Positions 33,874 to 43,745 of a DNA stretch of 64,000 nt are shown piece by piece. Each line of letters opens with the position of its first letter. Position 1 is the stretch's first letter. Below the pieces are notes generated by a model. It was not told where the DNA came from. It ran no database searches and saw nothing but the letters and a program-made list of their open reading frames with translations. Both the position numbers and the translations under genes were made by a program. The DNA comes from Bacteroidales bacterium (GTDB lineage: Bacteria; Bacteroidota; Bacteroidia; Bacteroidales; Paludibacteraceae), in assembly GCA_900767385.1 (NCBI GenBank), contig CAAFYY010000011.1, positions 3,302 to 67,301 of the forward strand. Direction: 5' to 3'.

Positions 33874-35217
33874 TTAAGCTTCGTGTTTGTAATCTTTATA
33901 ATCTGCATTGAACTGACGGAGACGCTCTTCCAATGCTTCGTATTGGTCTTCGCGGATAGCGCTTGAGCAACCGCGCATACCTTCTCTCTTAGCGCCTGTG
34001 CTGCCGAGGGTGATGGCAGAGACACCGTAGTAGATGAGTTTGTTGAGCAACTGCTCACCGGTCCAGTCTTTGTAGCCGAAGGTGAAGAAGAAGCCGTCGC
34101 TGACGTCTTGACCGTTGGTGTCTTTGTCGTAGACGATATGGAAACCGTTGCGGAGCATGATTTCCTTGATGCGGTTGGCGCGGCGGGCATATTCCAAACC
34201 GTTTTCCACATATTTCAAATCGCCTTTGCAAGCGGCCTCGAAGAGGGCAGCGATGGCGTATTGGATAGAGTGTGGAGTTCCGCTTGAGAGGACGTAGAGT
34301 GCCTGATAGATCAAGGTACGCATGAACTGACCGTCGTTGCCGTAGCGCTCTGCCAAAGCAGGGAACTGACGTTTTGCCAACTCAGGGTCGACAGCGATGA
34401 CAGCGGCACGCTCACCAGCATAGCTGAAGATCTTGGAGCAGCTGACCATGTGGACGCAGTTGTGGGTGTAGTGACCTACGCTTGGCTGATATGGAGCCTG
34501 GTAAGGACGGCCACGCTCTGGGTCGCGAACATCCATGTTGAGGTATGCGGAGTCTTCTATGACAACAACGTCGTATTTAGTTGCCAACTCGCCGACAACC
34601 TTGAGCTCTTCGTCGCTCAAGCACATCCAGCTTGGGTTGTTAGGGTTGCTGAAGAGGATAGCACCAATCTTGCCTGACTTGAGTTTTGCTTCGAGAGCAT
34701 CGTGGAGTTTCTCGCCACGGAAGTCGCCAAACTCAAAGGTATCAACAGGGATGCCGATGACCTTGCACTGCTGTTTTTGAACTGGGAAGCAAGGGTCGAA
34801 GAAGAGGATGGTGTTGCGCTCTGGACGGAGCTGACTGATGAGGAGGTCGAGGGCGAAGCAGCCTTGCATAGAGCCTACACATGGAGCGATGCAGTCTTCA
34901 GGAATGTCGAGATTGAAGAATGCCTTCATGAACTCAGAAGCCCAGTGACGGAGAGGATCGATACCAACAATGATAGGATATTTGTTGGCAACGCCTTCTT
35001 TCAAGGCTTTGATTTGAGCCTCAACACCCACACGTTCTGCTGGCAAACCAGGGTTGCCCAACTCCATGTGGATGAACTCACAGTTCATCTTATTTTCGAT
35101 TTCCTTAATCACACCAACCATCTGACGGATGGAGGCTTGTCCCAACTGACGGGCAGTGGTTAGACCGAAGTCTTTGCAGAGTTGGTCAACCACCTGTTTA
35201 TCCAATGGAAAATTCAT
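33874..35217 (-). CDS. PLP-dependent class I/II aminotransferase
   Basis: 447 residues. Fold-type I aminotransferase: FSNPNNPSW (NPNNP about 191-195), VIEDSAYLNMD (Asp222, Tyr225) and the PLP lysine SCSKIFSYAGER (Lys262). An N-terminal extension of about 45 residues precedes MELGNPGLPAERVG. Substrate not recognisable. It precedes the CoA-transferase on one transcript, which suggests fermentation of an amino acid through its 2-oxo acid and a CoA ester. No lyase or dehydrogenase is adjacent. Confidence 0.85.
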   Translation of the reverse strand: MNFPLDKQVVDQLCKDFGLTTARQLGQASIRQMVGVIKEIENKMNCEFIHMELGNPGLPAERVGVEAQIKALKEGVANKYPIIVGIDPLRHWASEFMKAFFNLDIPEDCIAPCVGSMQGCFALDLLISQLRPERNTILFFDPCFPVQKQQCKVIGIPVDTFEFGDFRGEKLHDALEAKLKSGKIGAILFSNPNNPSWMCLSDEELKVVGELATKYDVVVIEDSAYLNMDVRDPERGRPYQAPYQPSVGHYTHNCVHMVSCSKIFSYAGERAAVIAVDPELAKRQFPALAERYGNDGQFMRTLIYQALYVLSSGTPHSIQYAIAALFEAACKGDLKYVENGLEYARRANRIKEIMLRNGFHIVYDKDTNGQDVSDGFFFTFGYKDWTGEQLLNKLIYYGVSAITLGSTGAKREGMRGCSSAIREDQYEALEERLRQFNADYKDYKHEA

Positions 35218-35264
35218 ATATATGAGGTTTTTATTTTTTTACAAAAGGGTTGCAAATTCGTGCA

Positions 35265-35272
35265 CGAAAGTA
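35265..35272 (-). promoter_or_regulatory. Possible promoter of the aminotransferase operon
   Basis: TACTTTCG on the minus strand, one mismatch to TAnnTTTG, 47 bases before the ATG at 35217. The -33 element is unclear. Confidence 0.35.
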
Positions 35273-35377
35273 GCAAACATTTTTGGCATACGGAAATTTT
35301 TGGACCACAAAAATCGCAAAAAGTGTTTTCCGAGTCTGCCAAGGGGTGTTTGATGGTTCTTTCTGCCAGACGGCTCA

Positions 35378-36352
35378 TTAGATTGAGAGCACTTGAACGA
35401 TGCGGAATTTATCGTCTTTGAGCGGTTTATCGTCTTTGATGGCTTTGGAGAAGGGGACGTGTACGATTTCGTCGTTCTGCACACCGACCATGACGTTGCG
35501 TTGGTCGTCGAGCAGTGCCTCCACGGCAGCCACACCCAATCGGCTGGCAAGGATGCGGTCGTAGGCTGACGGCGAACCGCCACGCTGCATGTAACCAAGG
35601 ATGGAGACGCGGACGTCGTAGTCGGGATCGAGCTGATGGATGCGGTCGGCAAGTCCCTGTGCACCACACTCTCCCTCAGCCACGATGACGATGGAGCTGT
35701 TTTTGGTCTTGCGGAATCCGTTGTGAATCAACTCGTCGAGCTGTGCCTCTGTGGTCTTGATTTCAGGAACGATGGCAGCCTCAGCACCGGCAGCCAACGC
35801 ACTGTTCAAGGCGAGGAATCCAGCATCACGACCCATCACCTCGACAAAGAAGAGGCGTTCGTGTGACGAAGCAGTGTCCTTGATTTTGTCGACAGCGTCC
35901 ATGATGGTGTTGAGGGCGGTGTCGTAGCCGATGGTGGAGTCGGTTCCGCAGACATCGTTGTCGATGGTGCCTGGGATGCCGACCACAGGGATGTCATACT
36001 CCTGGGCAAAGATGCGGGCACCGGTGAATGTGCCGTCGCCACCGATGACAACCAAAGCGTCGATGCCTTCCTTGCAGAGTGAGTCGTAGGCACGACGACG
36101 TCCTTCCGGGGTGGTGAATTCCTTGCAGCGGGCGGTCTTCAGGATGGTGCCACCTTTTTGAATGATGTTGCTGACATCAGAGGATTGGAATTCCTTGATA
36201 TCGCCCTCTACCATGCCTTTGTAGCCACGGAAAATGGCTTTCACTTTTTTGCCATTGAAGATAGCCGCACGCGTCACGGCTCTTACGGCTGCGTTCATGC
36301 CTGGTGAGTCGCCACCAGAGGTCAAGACGCCGATACAGTTGATTTTGGACAT
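35378..36352 (-). CDS. pfkA: ATP-dependent 6-phosphofructokinase
   Basis: 324 residues from [20 protein letters not shown]; upstream in-frame starts would run into ispH. Motifs are [18 protein letters not shown] (Gly after GGD indicates ATP rather than pyrophosphate) and [22 protein letters not shown] (catalytic Asp), then [10 protein letters not shown]. It phosphorylates fructose 6-phosphate in glycolysis. Last gene of the long minus-strand run beginning at fthC; 11 bases after ispH. Confidence 0.96.
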   Translation of the reverse strand: MSKINCIGVLTSGGDSPGMNAAVRAVTRAAIFNGKKVKAIFRGYKGMVEGDIKEFQSSDVSNIIQKGGTILKTARCKEFTTPEGRRRAYDSLCKEGIDALVVIGGDGTFTGARIFAQEYDIPVVGIPGTIDNDVCGTDSTIGYDTALNTIMDAVDKIKDTASSHERLFFVEVMGRDAGFLALNSALAAGAEAAIVPEIKTTEAQLDELIHNGFRKTKNSSIVIVAEGECGAQGLADRIHQLDPDYDVRVSILGYMQRGGSPSAYDRILASRLGVAAVEALLDDQRNVMVGVQNDEIVHVPFSKAIKDDKPLKDDKFRIVQVLSI

Positions 36353-36363
36353 ATACTTGTTGT

Positions 36364-37230
36364 TTATTTTATTTCGTTGAACTGGTGTTGAAGGAAATTG
36401 GCAACCTTTTCCATCTGCCATTTCGGCGTGGAGGTGGCTCCGCAGATGCCTACGGTGTCGGTAGGGGTAAACCACGAGAGGTCGATTTCTTCTACGGAAG
36501 AGAGGAAGTGGACGTTGCTATTGACCTTACAGCACTCCTCGTAGAGCATCTTGCCGTTGGAGCTCTTCACGTCGCCAACAAAGAGGATAATCCGATAGTG
36601 CATCGCAAAATCGCGGATGTTGGGAAGACGGTTGGCCACCTGACGGCAGATGGTGTCGAAAGAGTGGAAGGAGATGCCGGGTGCCAGCCTCTGCTCGATG
36701 ATTTGGGTGATGCGCTGGAAGTGATCCAACGACTTGGTGGTCTGCGAGAAGAGGATGACAGGACGGTGGTAGTCGATTTTGTCGAGGTCGGAGTCGTTGT
36801 CTACGACGATGGCTTCGTTGTTGGTCTGCCCAACGAGTCCAAGAACCTCGGCATGACCATGTTTTCCGAAGATGACGATCTGTGATTCGGGGTGTTTGAG
36901 ATAGGCCTCACGGATACGTTGCTGGAGCTTGAGCACCACCTGACAGGTGGCGTCGATGATGGTGATGTGGTTGTTTGCTGCAGTGCGGTAGGTGGAAGGG
37001 GGTTCCCCATGGGCACGGAGAAGCACACGCTCATCGTGAAGTTGCTCAAACTGCGGCTTGTCGATGGTCTTCAGGCCTATCTGACTGAGACGCGCCACTT
37101 CGTGGGAGTTGTGGACGATGTCGCCCAGACAGAAGAGCGTCTTGCCCCCTGCCATCTCCTCTTCGGCCTTACGGATGGCCCTGACTACGCCGTTGCAGAA
37201 TCCTGAGTTGCTGTCTATCTCAATGATCAT
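36364..37230 (-). CDS. ispH: 4-hydroxy-3-methylbut-2-enyl diphosphate reductase
   Basis: 288 residues. The three cluster cysteines are visible in [12 protein letters not shown] (Cys12), DATCQVV and [12 protein letters not shown], with [10 protein letters not shown] and [11 protein letters not shown]. The enzyme carries a [4Fe-4S] cluster and produces IPP and DMAPP in the last step of the MEP isoprenoid pathway. Located 3 bases after the DUF5686 gene and 11 before pfkA. In relatives ispH often sits beside cmk; here cmk is 12 kb away beside porQ. Confidence 0.95.
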   Translation of the reverse strand: MIIEIDSNSGFCNGVVRAIRKAEEEMAGGKTLFCLGDIVHNSHEVARLSQIGLKTIDKPQFEQLHDERVLLRAHGEPPSTYRTAANNHITIIDATCQVVLKLQQRIREAYLKHPESQIVIFGKHGHAEVLGLVGQTNNEAIVVDNDSDLDKIDYHRPVILFSQTTKSLDHFQRITQIIEQRLAPGISFHSFDTICRQVANRLPNIRDFAMHYRIILFVGDVKSSNGKMLYEECCKVNSNVHFLSSVEEIDLSWFTPTDTVGICGATSTPKWQMEKVANFLQHQFNEIK

Positions 37231-37233
37231 GGT

Positions 37234-39645
37234 TTATAATGAGGGTTGGATTTTGAATTTGATACCGAAGTTCTCGTCCGGACAGTCCTGACGGTGGGTC
37301 AGACGCCAGACAAATTCCAGGGTGAAGAGACTGAAGATATTGGAGATGCCCACGCCAGCCTCAACATACGGGATGCGGAGCGAGTACTGGTTGGGGAGAG
37401 GCATCACCTCGGCATGGCCGGGACGGAGGCCACCCCAGGCTGCCTTGATGAACATCTCTTCACGGAAGTTGAGTTTCTTCACACCCGGGATATGGTTGAA
37501 GATCCAGCCGTTGGTGAAGAAGTTGGCATGGGCTTCAAGCATCGCGTCGCTCAGATAGAGTGTCTGGTTGAGACTGTTGAAGCGGAGGCAGTTGAACCAT
37601 CGTCCGCTCTGGGTGCGCGGGGTGAAGAGTTGGGTGTAAGGGGCATTGCCGAAGAGGTAGTTGCCGCTTACGGAGTAGCGCAGCTCGCCGATGGAGGTGT
37701 GCCAGAAGTGGTACATGCTCAGCGAGATGGCTCCGTAGTTGCCTTGCGTCTCTTCGGTGTTGTAGTGTCCATAGGTGCCAACGAGACTCACCACCGGTTT
37801 GTGGGAGGTGAGGTGGTGGTGGTGGAAGAAGTAGTCGACCGATTTCTCTTTGGGAGCGAAACGGAAGCCGACGCGTACGGTCTGAACGTCCATGAACTCC
37901 AGAGGGTCGTTGGTCGTTGGAGAGAGGAGCGGCAGCGAGTCGCCACCGAAGTAGCGGTGGTAGTTGCCCTCCACGAAGAGTTTGAATGGTGCAGCGTCGT
38001 AGCTGTAGTTGAGACGGGCAATGCGCTGATGAAGCAGTTTGTTGTATTTGAATCCGATGTTGAAGAGGTTTTCTCCGCGGTCGACATATTGGTCGATTGG
38101 ACCATAGGTGCGCTGGAAGTCAACACGGTAGTAATCGTCGTAGTAGGAGGCTGTGAGGCTGTGGGCATAGTCGGGACCGAAACGGAAACGGAGGTCGCCG
38201 CCATAGCTCCACTGTTTGTTGCGGACGCCGTAGCCGGCATAGCCGCCGATGGAGAACCACGGGCAGAGTTTCTCGCTCGTGCGCAGTCCGAGGGTCGGAC
38301 GGAAACCCTGAATCTGGTCGCCACGGAAGAACTCGGTAAACGGACCGAACTCAACAGGACCGACAGGGATGTAGCCTGAGTTGATGATGTAGACGAGGTA
38401 GTTGGCCACACGCATGATCTTCGTGTTGTCGGCAGCCGCCATGGCTTGAACGAAGTTCTGATGGGTGGTGTCGATGCGGCCGTATGGGGAGTGGTCGATG
38501 GTTCTGCCGAAAGCAGTCACGGAGTCAAACTGTATGCGTGAGTCCATGATAGCCGCGAAGTAGTGTTTGGCAGTGTCGGCGTGGAAGAGCTGCATGCCCA
38601 AACCATGACTCATCAGCATGGGTGCATAGTGGGTGTCGTCCACCATCGAGAATTTCTGGCAGAGATGGATATTGTTGATGTAGTTGATGTTGGCAGTAGG
38701 CGGCATCGTGGCGTCGATGAAGGTCAACGCATAGTTTTCTGTATTGATGCGCATCACGCCTTTGAAGGTCAACGACTTGTCGCTCTTTGGAGTGAAGGTG
38801 ATGATGTATTCTTTGACGCTGCGGCCCGACGGGGTGGTGGTATAGGTGCTGTCTATGAGATAGAACTCATAGAATGCCTTGCCTTGGTTGGAGAGCGGAC
38901 TGACGAAGCTGCGGCCCATCAGCGGTATGTTGTTGTCGTAGAAATTCACTTCCGAGGTGAGCGACTGCATGACCGCCTCGATGTATTGGGTGCTCATGAG
39001 CGAGGTGGTGTATTGCTCGTTGCTGCGGAGGTTGCTCTCTTGCTTGCCGCCCCGACGCACGATTTCCTCGGTCTGAAGGCTATAGTGCATCGGCAGCATG
39101 ACGGTGGAGTCTTCCGTGGTCAGCGTTCCCTCCTGGAGCTCGCGGAAGAGTTTGCGTTGAAACATCTTCTGCTTCAGGTTGGTGAGGTAGAATTTGTTCT
39201 GTGTGGTCAGGACGTATGAGAGGTTGGTGAAGTCGCGGTAGTTGTTTTCGGCCTTGTGCTTACGCACCTCTTTCATGAAGTCGCCGGCGGGGTCGCCACC
39301 CGGTGAGATGGTCAGTTCGGAGAGCATGCCGACTTTCTCCTCCAACGCTACATTGACAACTTGGTCGCGCTTGGTTTGGTCGAGTTTGATGGTGACTTTG
39401 CGATAGCCTACCATGGAGAAGACCACGGCTTCTTGATGCTCGGGCGCACGAAGGATGAAATAGCCTTCGTCGTTGGTGGTGGTGCCAATCTTGCTGTTTT
39501 TCGGAAACCAGACTTGCACATTCTCCATTGGACGCATGTCGGAGGCGGTGACGACTTGACCAATCACGATGATGTCTTCCGCCTTGACTGCAAGGGTCAC
39601 ACAGAGGAGAAAGAGGAGTAAGCAATATCGCTGAATAATTTTCAT
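37234..39645 (-). CDS. DUF5686-type outer membrane protein with carboxypeptidase-regulatory-like domain
   Basis: 803 residues. A signal peptide (1-22, ending VKAE) is followed by a carboxypeptidase-regulatory-like beta-sandwich (about 25-110; IVIGQVVTASDMRPMENVQVWF, KIGTTTNDEGYFIL, FSMVGYRKVTI). A middle region leads to a C-terminal barrel from about 440 rich in aromatic strands. The layout resembles a TonB-dependent receptor without the plug and matches the DUF5686 family of Bacteroidota. Function unknown. 6 bases after the phosphoesterase gene. Confidence 0.85.
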   Translation of the reverse strand: MKIIQRYCLLLFLLCVTLAVKAEDIIVIGQVVTASDMRPMENVQVWFPKNSKIGTTTNDEGYFILRAPEHQEAVVFSMVGYRKVTIKLDQTKRDQVVNVALEEKVGMLSELTISPGGDPAGDFMKEVRKHKAENNYRDFTNLSYVLTTQNKFYLTNLKQKMFQRKLFRELQEGTLTTEDSTVMLPMHYSLQTEEIVRRGGKQESNLRSNEQYTTSLMSTQYIEAVMQSLTSEVNFYDNNIPLMGRSFVSPLSNQGKAFYEFYLIDSTYTTTPSGRSVKEYIITFTPKSDKSLTFKGVMRINTENYALTFIDATMPPTANINYINNIHLCQKFSMVDDTHYAPMLMSHGLGMQLFHADTAKHYFAAIMDSRIQFDSVTAFGRTIDHSPYGRIDTTHQNFVQAMAAADNTKIMRVANYLVYIINSGYIPVGPVEFGPFTEFFRGDQIQGFRPTLGLRTSEKLCPWFSIGGYAGYGVRNKQWSYGGDLRFRFGPDYAHSLTASYYDDYYRVDFQRTYGPIDQYVDRGENLFNIGFKYNKLLHQRIARLNYSYDAAPFKLFVEGNYHRYFGGDSLPLLSPTTNDPLEFMDVQTVRVGFRFAPKEKSVDYFFHHHHLTSHKPVVSLVGTYGHYNTEETQGNYGAISLSMYHFWHTSIGELRYSVSGNYLFGNAPYTQLFTPRTQSGRWFNCLRFNSLNQTLYLSDAMLEAHANFFTNGWIFNHIPGVKKLNFREEMFIKAAWGGLRPGHAEVMPLPNQYSLRIPYVEAGVGISNIFSLFTLEFVWRLTHRQDCPDENFGIKFKIQPSL

Positions 39646-39651
39646 AGTTTG

Positions 39652-40146
39652 TTATTGTTTAGATAGTTCTATAATTTCCATGTTACGGATGTCATGCCCG
39701 TCGATTTCGAAGCGGAGCATCGTACGGACGGCTTGCGCACCATAGTGACCGATGGCTCCGGGATTGACACAGAGACAGTCGAGACTCTTGTCGTACATCA
39801 CTCGAAGGATATGGCTGTGGCCACAGATGAACAGTTGTGGTTTGTAGGCGATGATATGACGGTAGGCCTCACGGTCGTAGCGACCAGGGAAACCGCCGAT
39901 GTGGGTCATCAGCACCTTGACGCCTTCGCATTCAAACTGCTGGAACTTGGGATAGACGAGGCGCACATCGTAGCCATCGATATTGCCATGGACGGCACGG
40001 AAGGGCTTAAAGGCTGCGAGGTTGTCGGCCACGGAGAGGCAGCCGATATCGCCGGCATGCCAGATCTCGTCGCACTCGGCAAAGCGCTCGTAGATCTTAG
40101 GCTCCAGGAAGGCGTGGGTGTCGCTGATCAGTCCTATCTTCTTCAT
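39652..40146 (-). CDS. Metallophosphoesterase, YfcE/MJ0936 family
   Basis: 164 residues from MKKIGLISDTHAFLEPK. The five metal-binding blocks are present: SDTHA, HAGDIG, HGNIDG, THIGG and CGHSHI. The family includes phosphodiesterases with broad activity in vitro; the natural substrate is unclear. Its ATG overlaps the stop of the acyltransferase gene (ATGA), so translation is likely coupled. Confidence 0.9.
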   Translation of the reverse strand: MKKIGLISDTHAFLEPKIYERFAECDEIWHAGDIGCLSVADNLAAFKPFRAVHGNIDGYDVRLVYPKFQQFECEGVKVLMTHIGGFPGRYDREAYRHIIAYKPQLFICGHSHILRVMYDKSLDCLCVNPGAIGHYGAQAVRTMLRFEIDGHDIRNMEIIELSKQ

Positions 40147-41108
40147 TGTTGCTGTTTGGCTTTCCGTTTTTCTTCCAAGAACTTCGCCAGACTCTCTGGG
40201 GTAGTCTTCCAACGTCGGTGCATCCACACCCACTGGGTTGGATAGTCGCGAACGAAGCGTTCCATGGCGGCGGTCTCTGCTTGGGTGTTGGCCACGAGGT
40301 CTTCCTCGAGGTTGCCGGTGTCGATGAGTGGCAATTCCGGTTCTATCTTAAAGAGATACTGACCGTCGCCCGTACGGATGGTGGCCATAGGCACAACGGC
40401 ACAGCCGGTGTCGGCAGCCACACGGGCACAGCCCAGCGGGGTGTAGGCCTGATGACCGAAGAAGTCGACGAAGGCACCTTTGACCTTGGTGTCTTGGTCA
40501 ATCATCATGATCATGCACTCGCCGTCGTGGAGCGAGTCGAGAATCTTCTGATAGCTGTGGTCGCGCTCGTAGTTGCGCATGCCACGTTTGGCGCGGAAAT
40601 GGACCATGCTTTTTTGGAAGAGCATGCCCTTGATGGGTTTGCTGACGGCAGAGGTGCGGAAACCGAGCATCGGCGGCGTGACGGCAGAGAGTTCCCAGAT
40701 GCTGAGATGCGGAATGAGGCAGAGGACGCCCTTTCCACGGTCGTAGGCTTTCTGGAGATGCTCGAGACCCTCCACCTTGACCATGTTGAAGTATCTCTCT
40801 TTGTCGCGGATGAAGACGGTGGCGAAGAAATCGGTCACGCTGACGCCTATCTCTTCAAAGACCTCCAGTCCCATCTGCTGAATCTCCTCCTCGCTCTTCT
40901 CGTTGCCATAGGCGAGGCGGAGGTTGTTGAGGGTATGTTTTCGCGAGTGCTTGTCGCAACGGAAGGCGAGACGGCCGAGACCGCGCGCCATCCTTGGACG
41001 CCACTGCTTGGGATAGATCTGAAGGAAGAGCAAGACGAGCAAGAAAAACGGATAGGCCAACAAGAGGAGAGTCTCGCGGCGGAAGTCTTTCAATTGTTTG
41101 CGTGTCAT
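40143..41108 (-). CDS. Lysophospholipid / lipid A acyltransferase (LpxL/HtrB family)
   Basis: 321 residues. One N-terminal membrane segment (about 14-30), then an acyltransferase domain with HLSIWE (Hx4E, catalytic pair), IDQDTKVKGAFVDFFG and a C-terminal YPTQWVWMHRRWK, typical of LpxL/LpxM enzymes. It adds a secondary acyl chain to lipid A or an ornithine/glycine lipid at the inner membrane. The lpx genes at the left end of the window provide the substrate pathway. Eight bases after the TetR gene. Confidence 0.88.
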   Translation of the reverse strand: MTRKQLKDFRRETLLLLAYPFFLLVLLFLQIYPKQWRPRMARGLGRLAFRCDKHSRKHTLNNLRLAYGNEKSEEEIQQMGLEVFEEIGVSVTDFFATVFIRDKERYFNMVKVEGLEHLQKAYDRGKGVLCLIPHLSIWELSAVTPPMLGFRTSAVSKPIKGMLFQKSMVHFRAKRGMRNYERDHSYQKILDSLHDGECMIMMIDQDTKVKGAFVDFFGHQAYTPLGCARVAADTGCAVVPMATIRTGDGQYLFKIEPELPLIDTGNLEEDLVANTQAETAAMERFVRDYPTQWVWMHRRWKTTPESLAKFLEEKRKAKQQQ

Positions 41109-41116
41109 AGGCGGTG

Positions 41117-41716
41117 TTATTTGTTTGACTCACCATCTGCCAGTATGCCGTTGAGGATGATGCTGACAGCGATGCTACGGTTGTTTTTGAGATAGGTGCC
41201 GATAGGGTTGTTGAGGTAGGGGGCTTCCAATCCTTTCAGGGCGTAGAAGAGGAGGACGGCCGACCACTGCGGACTGTTGATTTTGAAGACGCCTTGTGCC
41301 TTTCCCTCACTGAGGAGGGTACGCAACATCCTGATTTCCTGTATGTCGATGGTCTGACGGGCACGCTCTACTGCCGAGAGGTTGCGGCGGAACTCGTTTT
41401 TGAGTGAGTTGTTGTGGGTCACAGCCTCCTTGACGGCAGCCATGTGGGTGTAGAAGAATTCCTCAAGTTTTCTGGCGGGCGGCAGTTTGCTCTCCATGAC
41501 CACCCTCACACGCTGTAGGAGGTGGGTGAGTTCATACTCCAGGATGGCGCTGTAGACTTCGTCGCAGTTGGCGAAGTAGGTATAGATGGTGCGGCGGTTC
41601 ATGTGCGCCTCGGTGGCGATGTCGTTCATCGTCACGTTGATGCGGCCGCGTTCTGATATCAGTTTACGGGCTACCTCAATAAACAGCAGTCGGGTCTTCT
41701 CTCTTCGTTCGGTCAT
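41117..41716 (-). CDS. TetR/AcrR family transcriptional regulator
   Basis: 199 residues. The N-terminal helix-turn-helix (about 5-60) has INVTMNDIATEAHMNRRTIYTYFANCDEVYSAIL, a close TetR match. The ligand-binding half is unclassified. Its start overlaps the topB stop (ATGA), and the acyltransferase gene follows 8 bases later, so it is embedded in a housekeeping operon and may regulate it. The effector is unknown. Confidence 0.9.
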   Translation of the reverse strand: MTERREKTRLLFIEVARKLISERGRINVTMNDIATEAHMNRRTIYTYFANCDEVYSAILEYELTHLLQRVRVVMESKLPPARKLEEFFYTHMAAVKEAVTHNNSLKNEFRRNLSAVERARQTIDIQEIRMLRTLLSEGKAQGVFKINSPQWSAVLLFYALKGLEAPYLNNPIGTYLKNNRSIAVSIILNGILADGESNK

Positions 41717-43719
41717 GAGTCAGTTGGTTTTTGCTGTTGGTCAGGGAACATGAAACGCCAGTCGCACCCCTCTTTCCAACGGGAACATCCCCATGCCGTA
41801 CGTCCCTTGAGGATGATGCCGCGACCACATTTCGGACAGGCGTGTCCCTCCACTGGGAGCTGAGGTTTCTGTTTCTTAGCAGCTTTACGGGCGGCTGAGG
41901 CCTTCTTGACGGTGGTGACGATGTCGGGCTCACTCTTGAGCACACGCTTGGTGGTATCGTTCTTGACGTTGGCCACGACCTGGGTCACCATCGCCTTGAG
42001 TTCGTTGATGAAGTCGATGGCCTTGAAGCTATTCTTTTCGATGTCGCGCAGTTTCTTCTCCCACTGACCCGTCATCTCGACCGATTTGAGCAAGGGGTCG
42101 TGAATCAGTTCGATGAGTTGGATGCCGAGTCCGGTCGGGATGAGGTTTTTGCGCTCTTTGCGGACGAATTTTCTGTTGAAGAGGGTCTCGATGATGGCGG
42201 CGCGGGTGGAAGGACGTCCGATGCCGTTCTCTTTCATAGCGTCGCGGAGGGTCTCGTCGTCGACGTTCTTGCCAGCGGTCTCCATGGCACGGAGAAGGGT
42301 TGCCTCGGTATAAGGCTTGGGCGGCTGGGTCTGCTTCTCCGCCAGCGATGGGGTGTGCGGACCGCTCTCCCCTTTCTCAAATGGTGGGAGGGTCTTCAGC
42401 TCGTCTTTGTTGGCATCGTCTGCCACTACCTCTTGCTTGCCATAGACCACACGCCAAGCGGGGTCGAGGATGATTTTGCCTGAGGTCTTGAACGGTACGG
42501 TGGCTGATTCGCCCTGTACGGTAGTGGTGGCTACGATGCTGTCGGGATAGAAGTTGGCGATGAAACGGCGCGCTACCATATCGAAGACTTTCTGCTCCAT
42601 GTCGGAGAGGGTGCCTGGCTGGATGCCTGTCGGGATGATGGCGTGGTGGTCGGTCACTTTGCTGTTGTCGAAGACGCGCTTCAGCTTCAGTATCGGCTTG
42701 GCGAGAAGCGGTTCGGTCAGCGGGGCATAGTCGCGGAGGCCACGCAAGGTAGGGGCTATCTTAGGATAGATGTCGTCGGGAAGATAGGTGGTGTCGACAC
42801 GCGGATAGGTGATGAGTTTCTTCTCATAGAGCTGCTGCGCGGTCTTGAGGGTGTCGTCGGCGGAGAAGGCGTGTTTCTTGTTGCACTCCACCTGCAGCGA
42901 GGTGAGGTCGAAGAGGCGTGGAGGGGCCTCTTTGCCGTTTTTCTTGGTGACGTCGGTGACGACGAAGGGCTGACCCTCTATCTTGGCGAGCGCCTCTTGA
43001 CCCTCTTCCGGCGTGAGGAATTTGCCTTTGGCGGCCGAGAAGGTGGTGTCGCGATAGATGGTCTTCAGTTCCCAGTAGGGTTGGGGCACGAAGTTCTCTA
43101 TCTCTTTATGCCGTTCGACGATGAGGGCAAGGGTTGGCGTCTGGACACGGCCTACGGAGAGCACCTGTCCTCTGCCGCCATAGCGGATGGTGTAGGCACG
43201 GGTGGCGTTGATGCCGAGGAGCCAGTCGCCGACGGAACGGGCGAGGGCGGCTTCGTAGAGCAGCTGGTAGTCCGACTGCGGTTTGAGGGTCTGGAAGCCC
43301 TGACGGATGGCCTCCTCGGTCAGCGAGGAGATCCAGAGACGCTTGACGGGACATTTGGCACCGGAGATTTGCATCACCCAACGCTGAATGAGCTCACCCT
43401 CTTGGCCGGCATCACCGCAGTTGATGATTTCGTCAGCCTCAGCAAAGAGTTTGCCGATGATGTTGAGTTGCTTACGGTAGGTATCGTTGTCTATCGGCTT
43501 GATGCCGCAACGGTCGGGGAAGATGGGGAGCGTCCAGCTCTGCCATTTCTTGAGTTCGGGTTTGTAGTCGTGAGGTTCTTTGAGGGTACAGAGGTGACCG
43601 AAGGTCCAGGTGACCTGGTAGCCATTGCCCTCAAGGTAGCCTTCGTGACGCTGGTTGGCGCCAAGGACGGCGGCTATCTCTCGCGCCACACTGGGTTTCT
43701 CTGCGATACAGACTATCAT
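41713..43719 (-). CDS. topB: DNA topoisomerase III
   Basis: 668 residues. The N-terminal TOPRIM domain (MIVCIAEKPSVAREIAAVLGA; later NCGDAGQEGELI with acidic metal ligands) is followed by the type IA core with LITYPRVDTTYLPDD (active-site Tyr305) and GIGRPSTRAAIIETL. A C-terminal four-Cys zinc ribbon follows (CPKCGRGIILKGRTAWGC). It relaxes and decatenates DNA by single-strand passage. Genome-borne TopB and the mobile-element type look alike, but no mobile genes flank it. Confidence 0.93.
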   Translation of the reverse strand: MIVCIAEKPSVAREIAAVLGANQRHEGYLEGNGYQVTWTFGHLCTLKEPHDYKPELKKWQSWTLPIFPDRCGIKPIDNDTYRKQLNIIGKLFAEADEIINCGDAGQEGELIQRWVMQISGAKCPVKRLWISSLTEEAIRQGFQTLKPQSDYQLLYEAALARSVGDWLLGINATRAYTIRYGGRGQVLSVGRVQTPTLALIVERHKEIENFVPQPYWELKTIYRDTTFSAAKGKFLTPEEGQEALAKIEGQPFVVTDVTKKNGKEAPPRLFDLTSLQVECNKKHAFSADDTLKTAQQLYEKKLITYPRVDTTYLPDDIYPKIAPTLRGLRDYAPLTEPLLAKPILKLKRVFDNSKVTDHHAIIPTGIQPGTLSDMEQKVFDMVARRFIANFYPDSIVATTTVQGESATVPFKTSGKIILDPAWRVVYGKQEVVADDANKDELKTLPPFEKGESGPHTPSLAEKQTQPPKPYTEATLLRAMETAGKNVDDETLRDAMKENGIGRPSTRAAIIETLFNRKFVRKERKNLIPTGLGIQLIELIHDPLLKSVEMTGQWEKKLRDIEKNSFKAIDFINELKAMVTQVVANVKNDTTKRVLKSEPDIVTTVKKASAARKAAKKQKPQLPVEGHACPKCGRGIILKGRTAWGCSRWKEGCDWRFMFPDQQQKPTDS

Positions 43720-43745
43720 TGGATGTTTTTGAGTGGGATGGGTGG

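Noticed and set aside
37246..38379. 377-codon + strand frame opposite the DUF5686 gene
   Set aside because: A shadow of the barrel-coding strand: Glu/Val/Gly-rich without motifs, no promoter.
40146..41195. 349-codon + strand frame opposite the acyltransferase
   Set aside because: Complete antisense overlap with a recognisable enzyme in a tightly coupled operon.
41713..43719. topB as a sign of an integrated mobile element
   Set aside because: No integrase, relaxase or tra genes nearby; its neighbours are core metabolic genes on the same strand.
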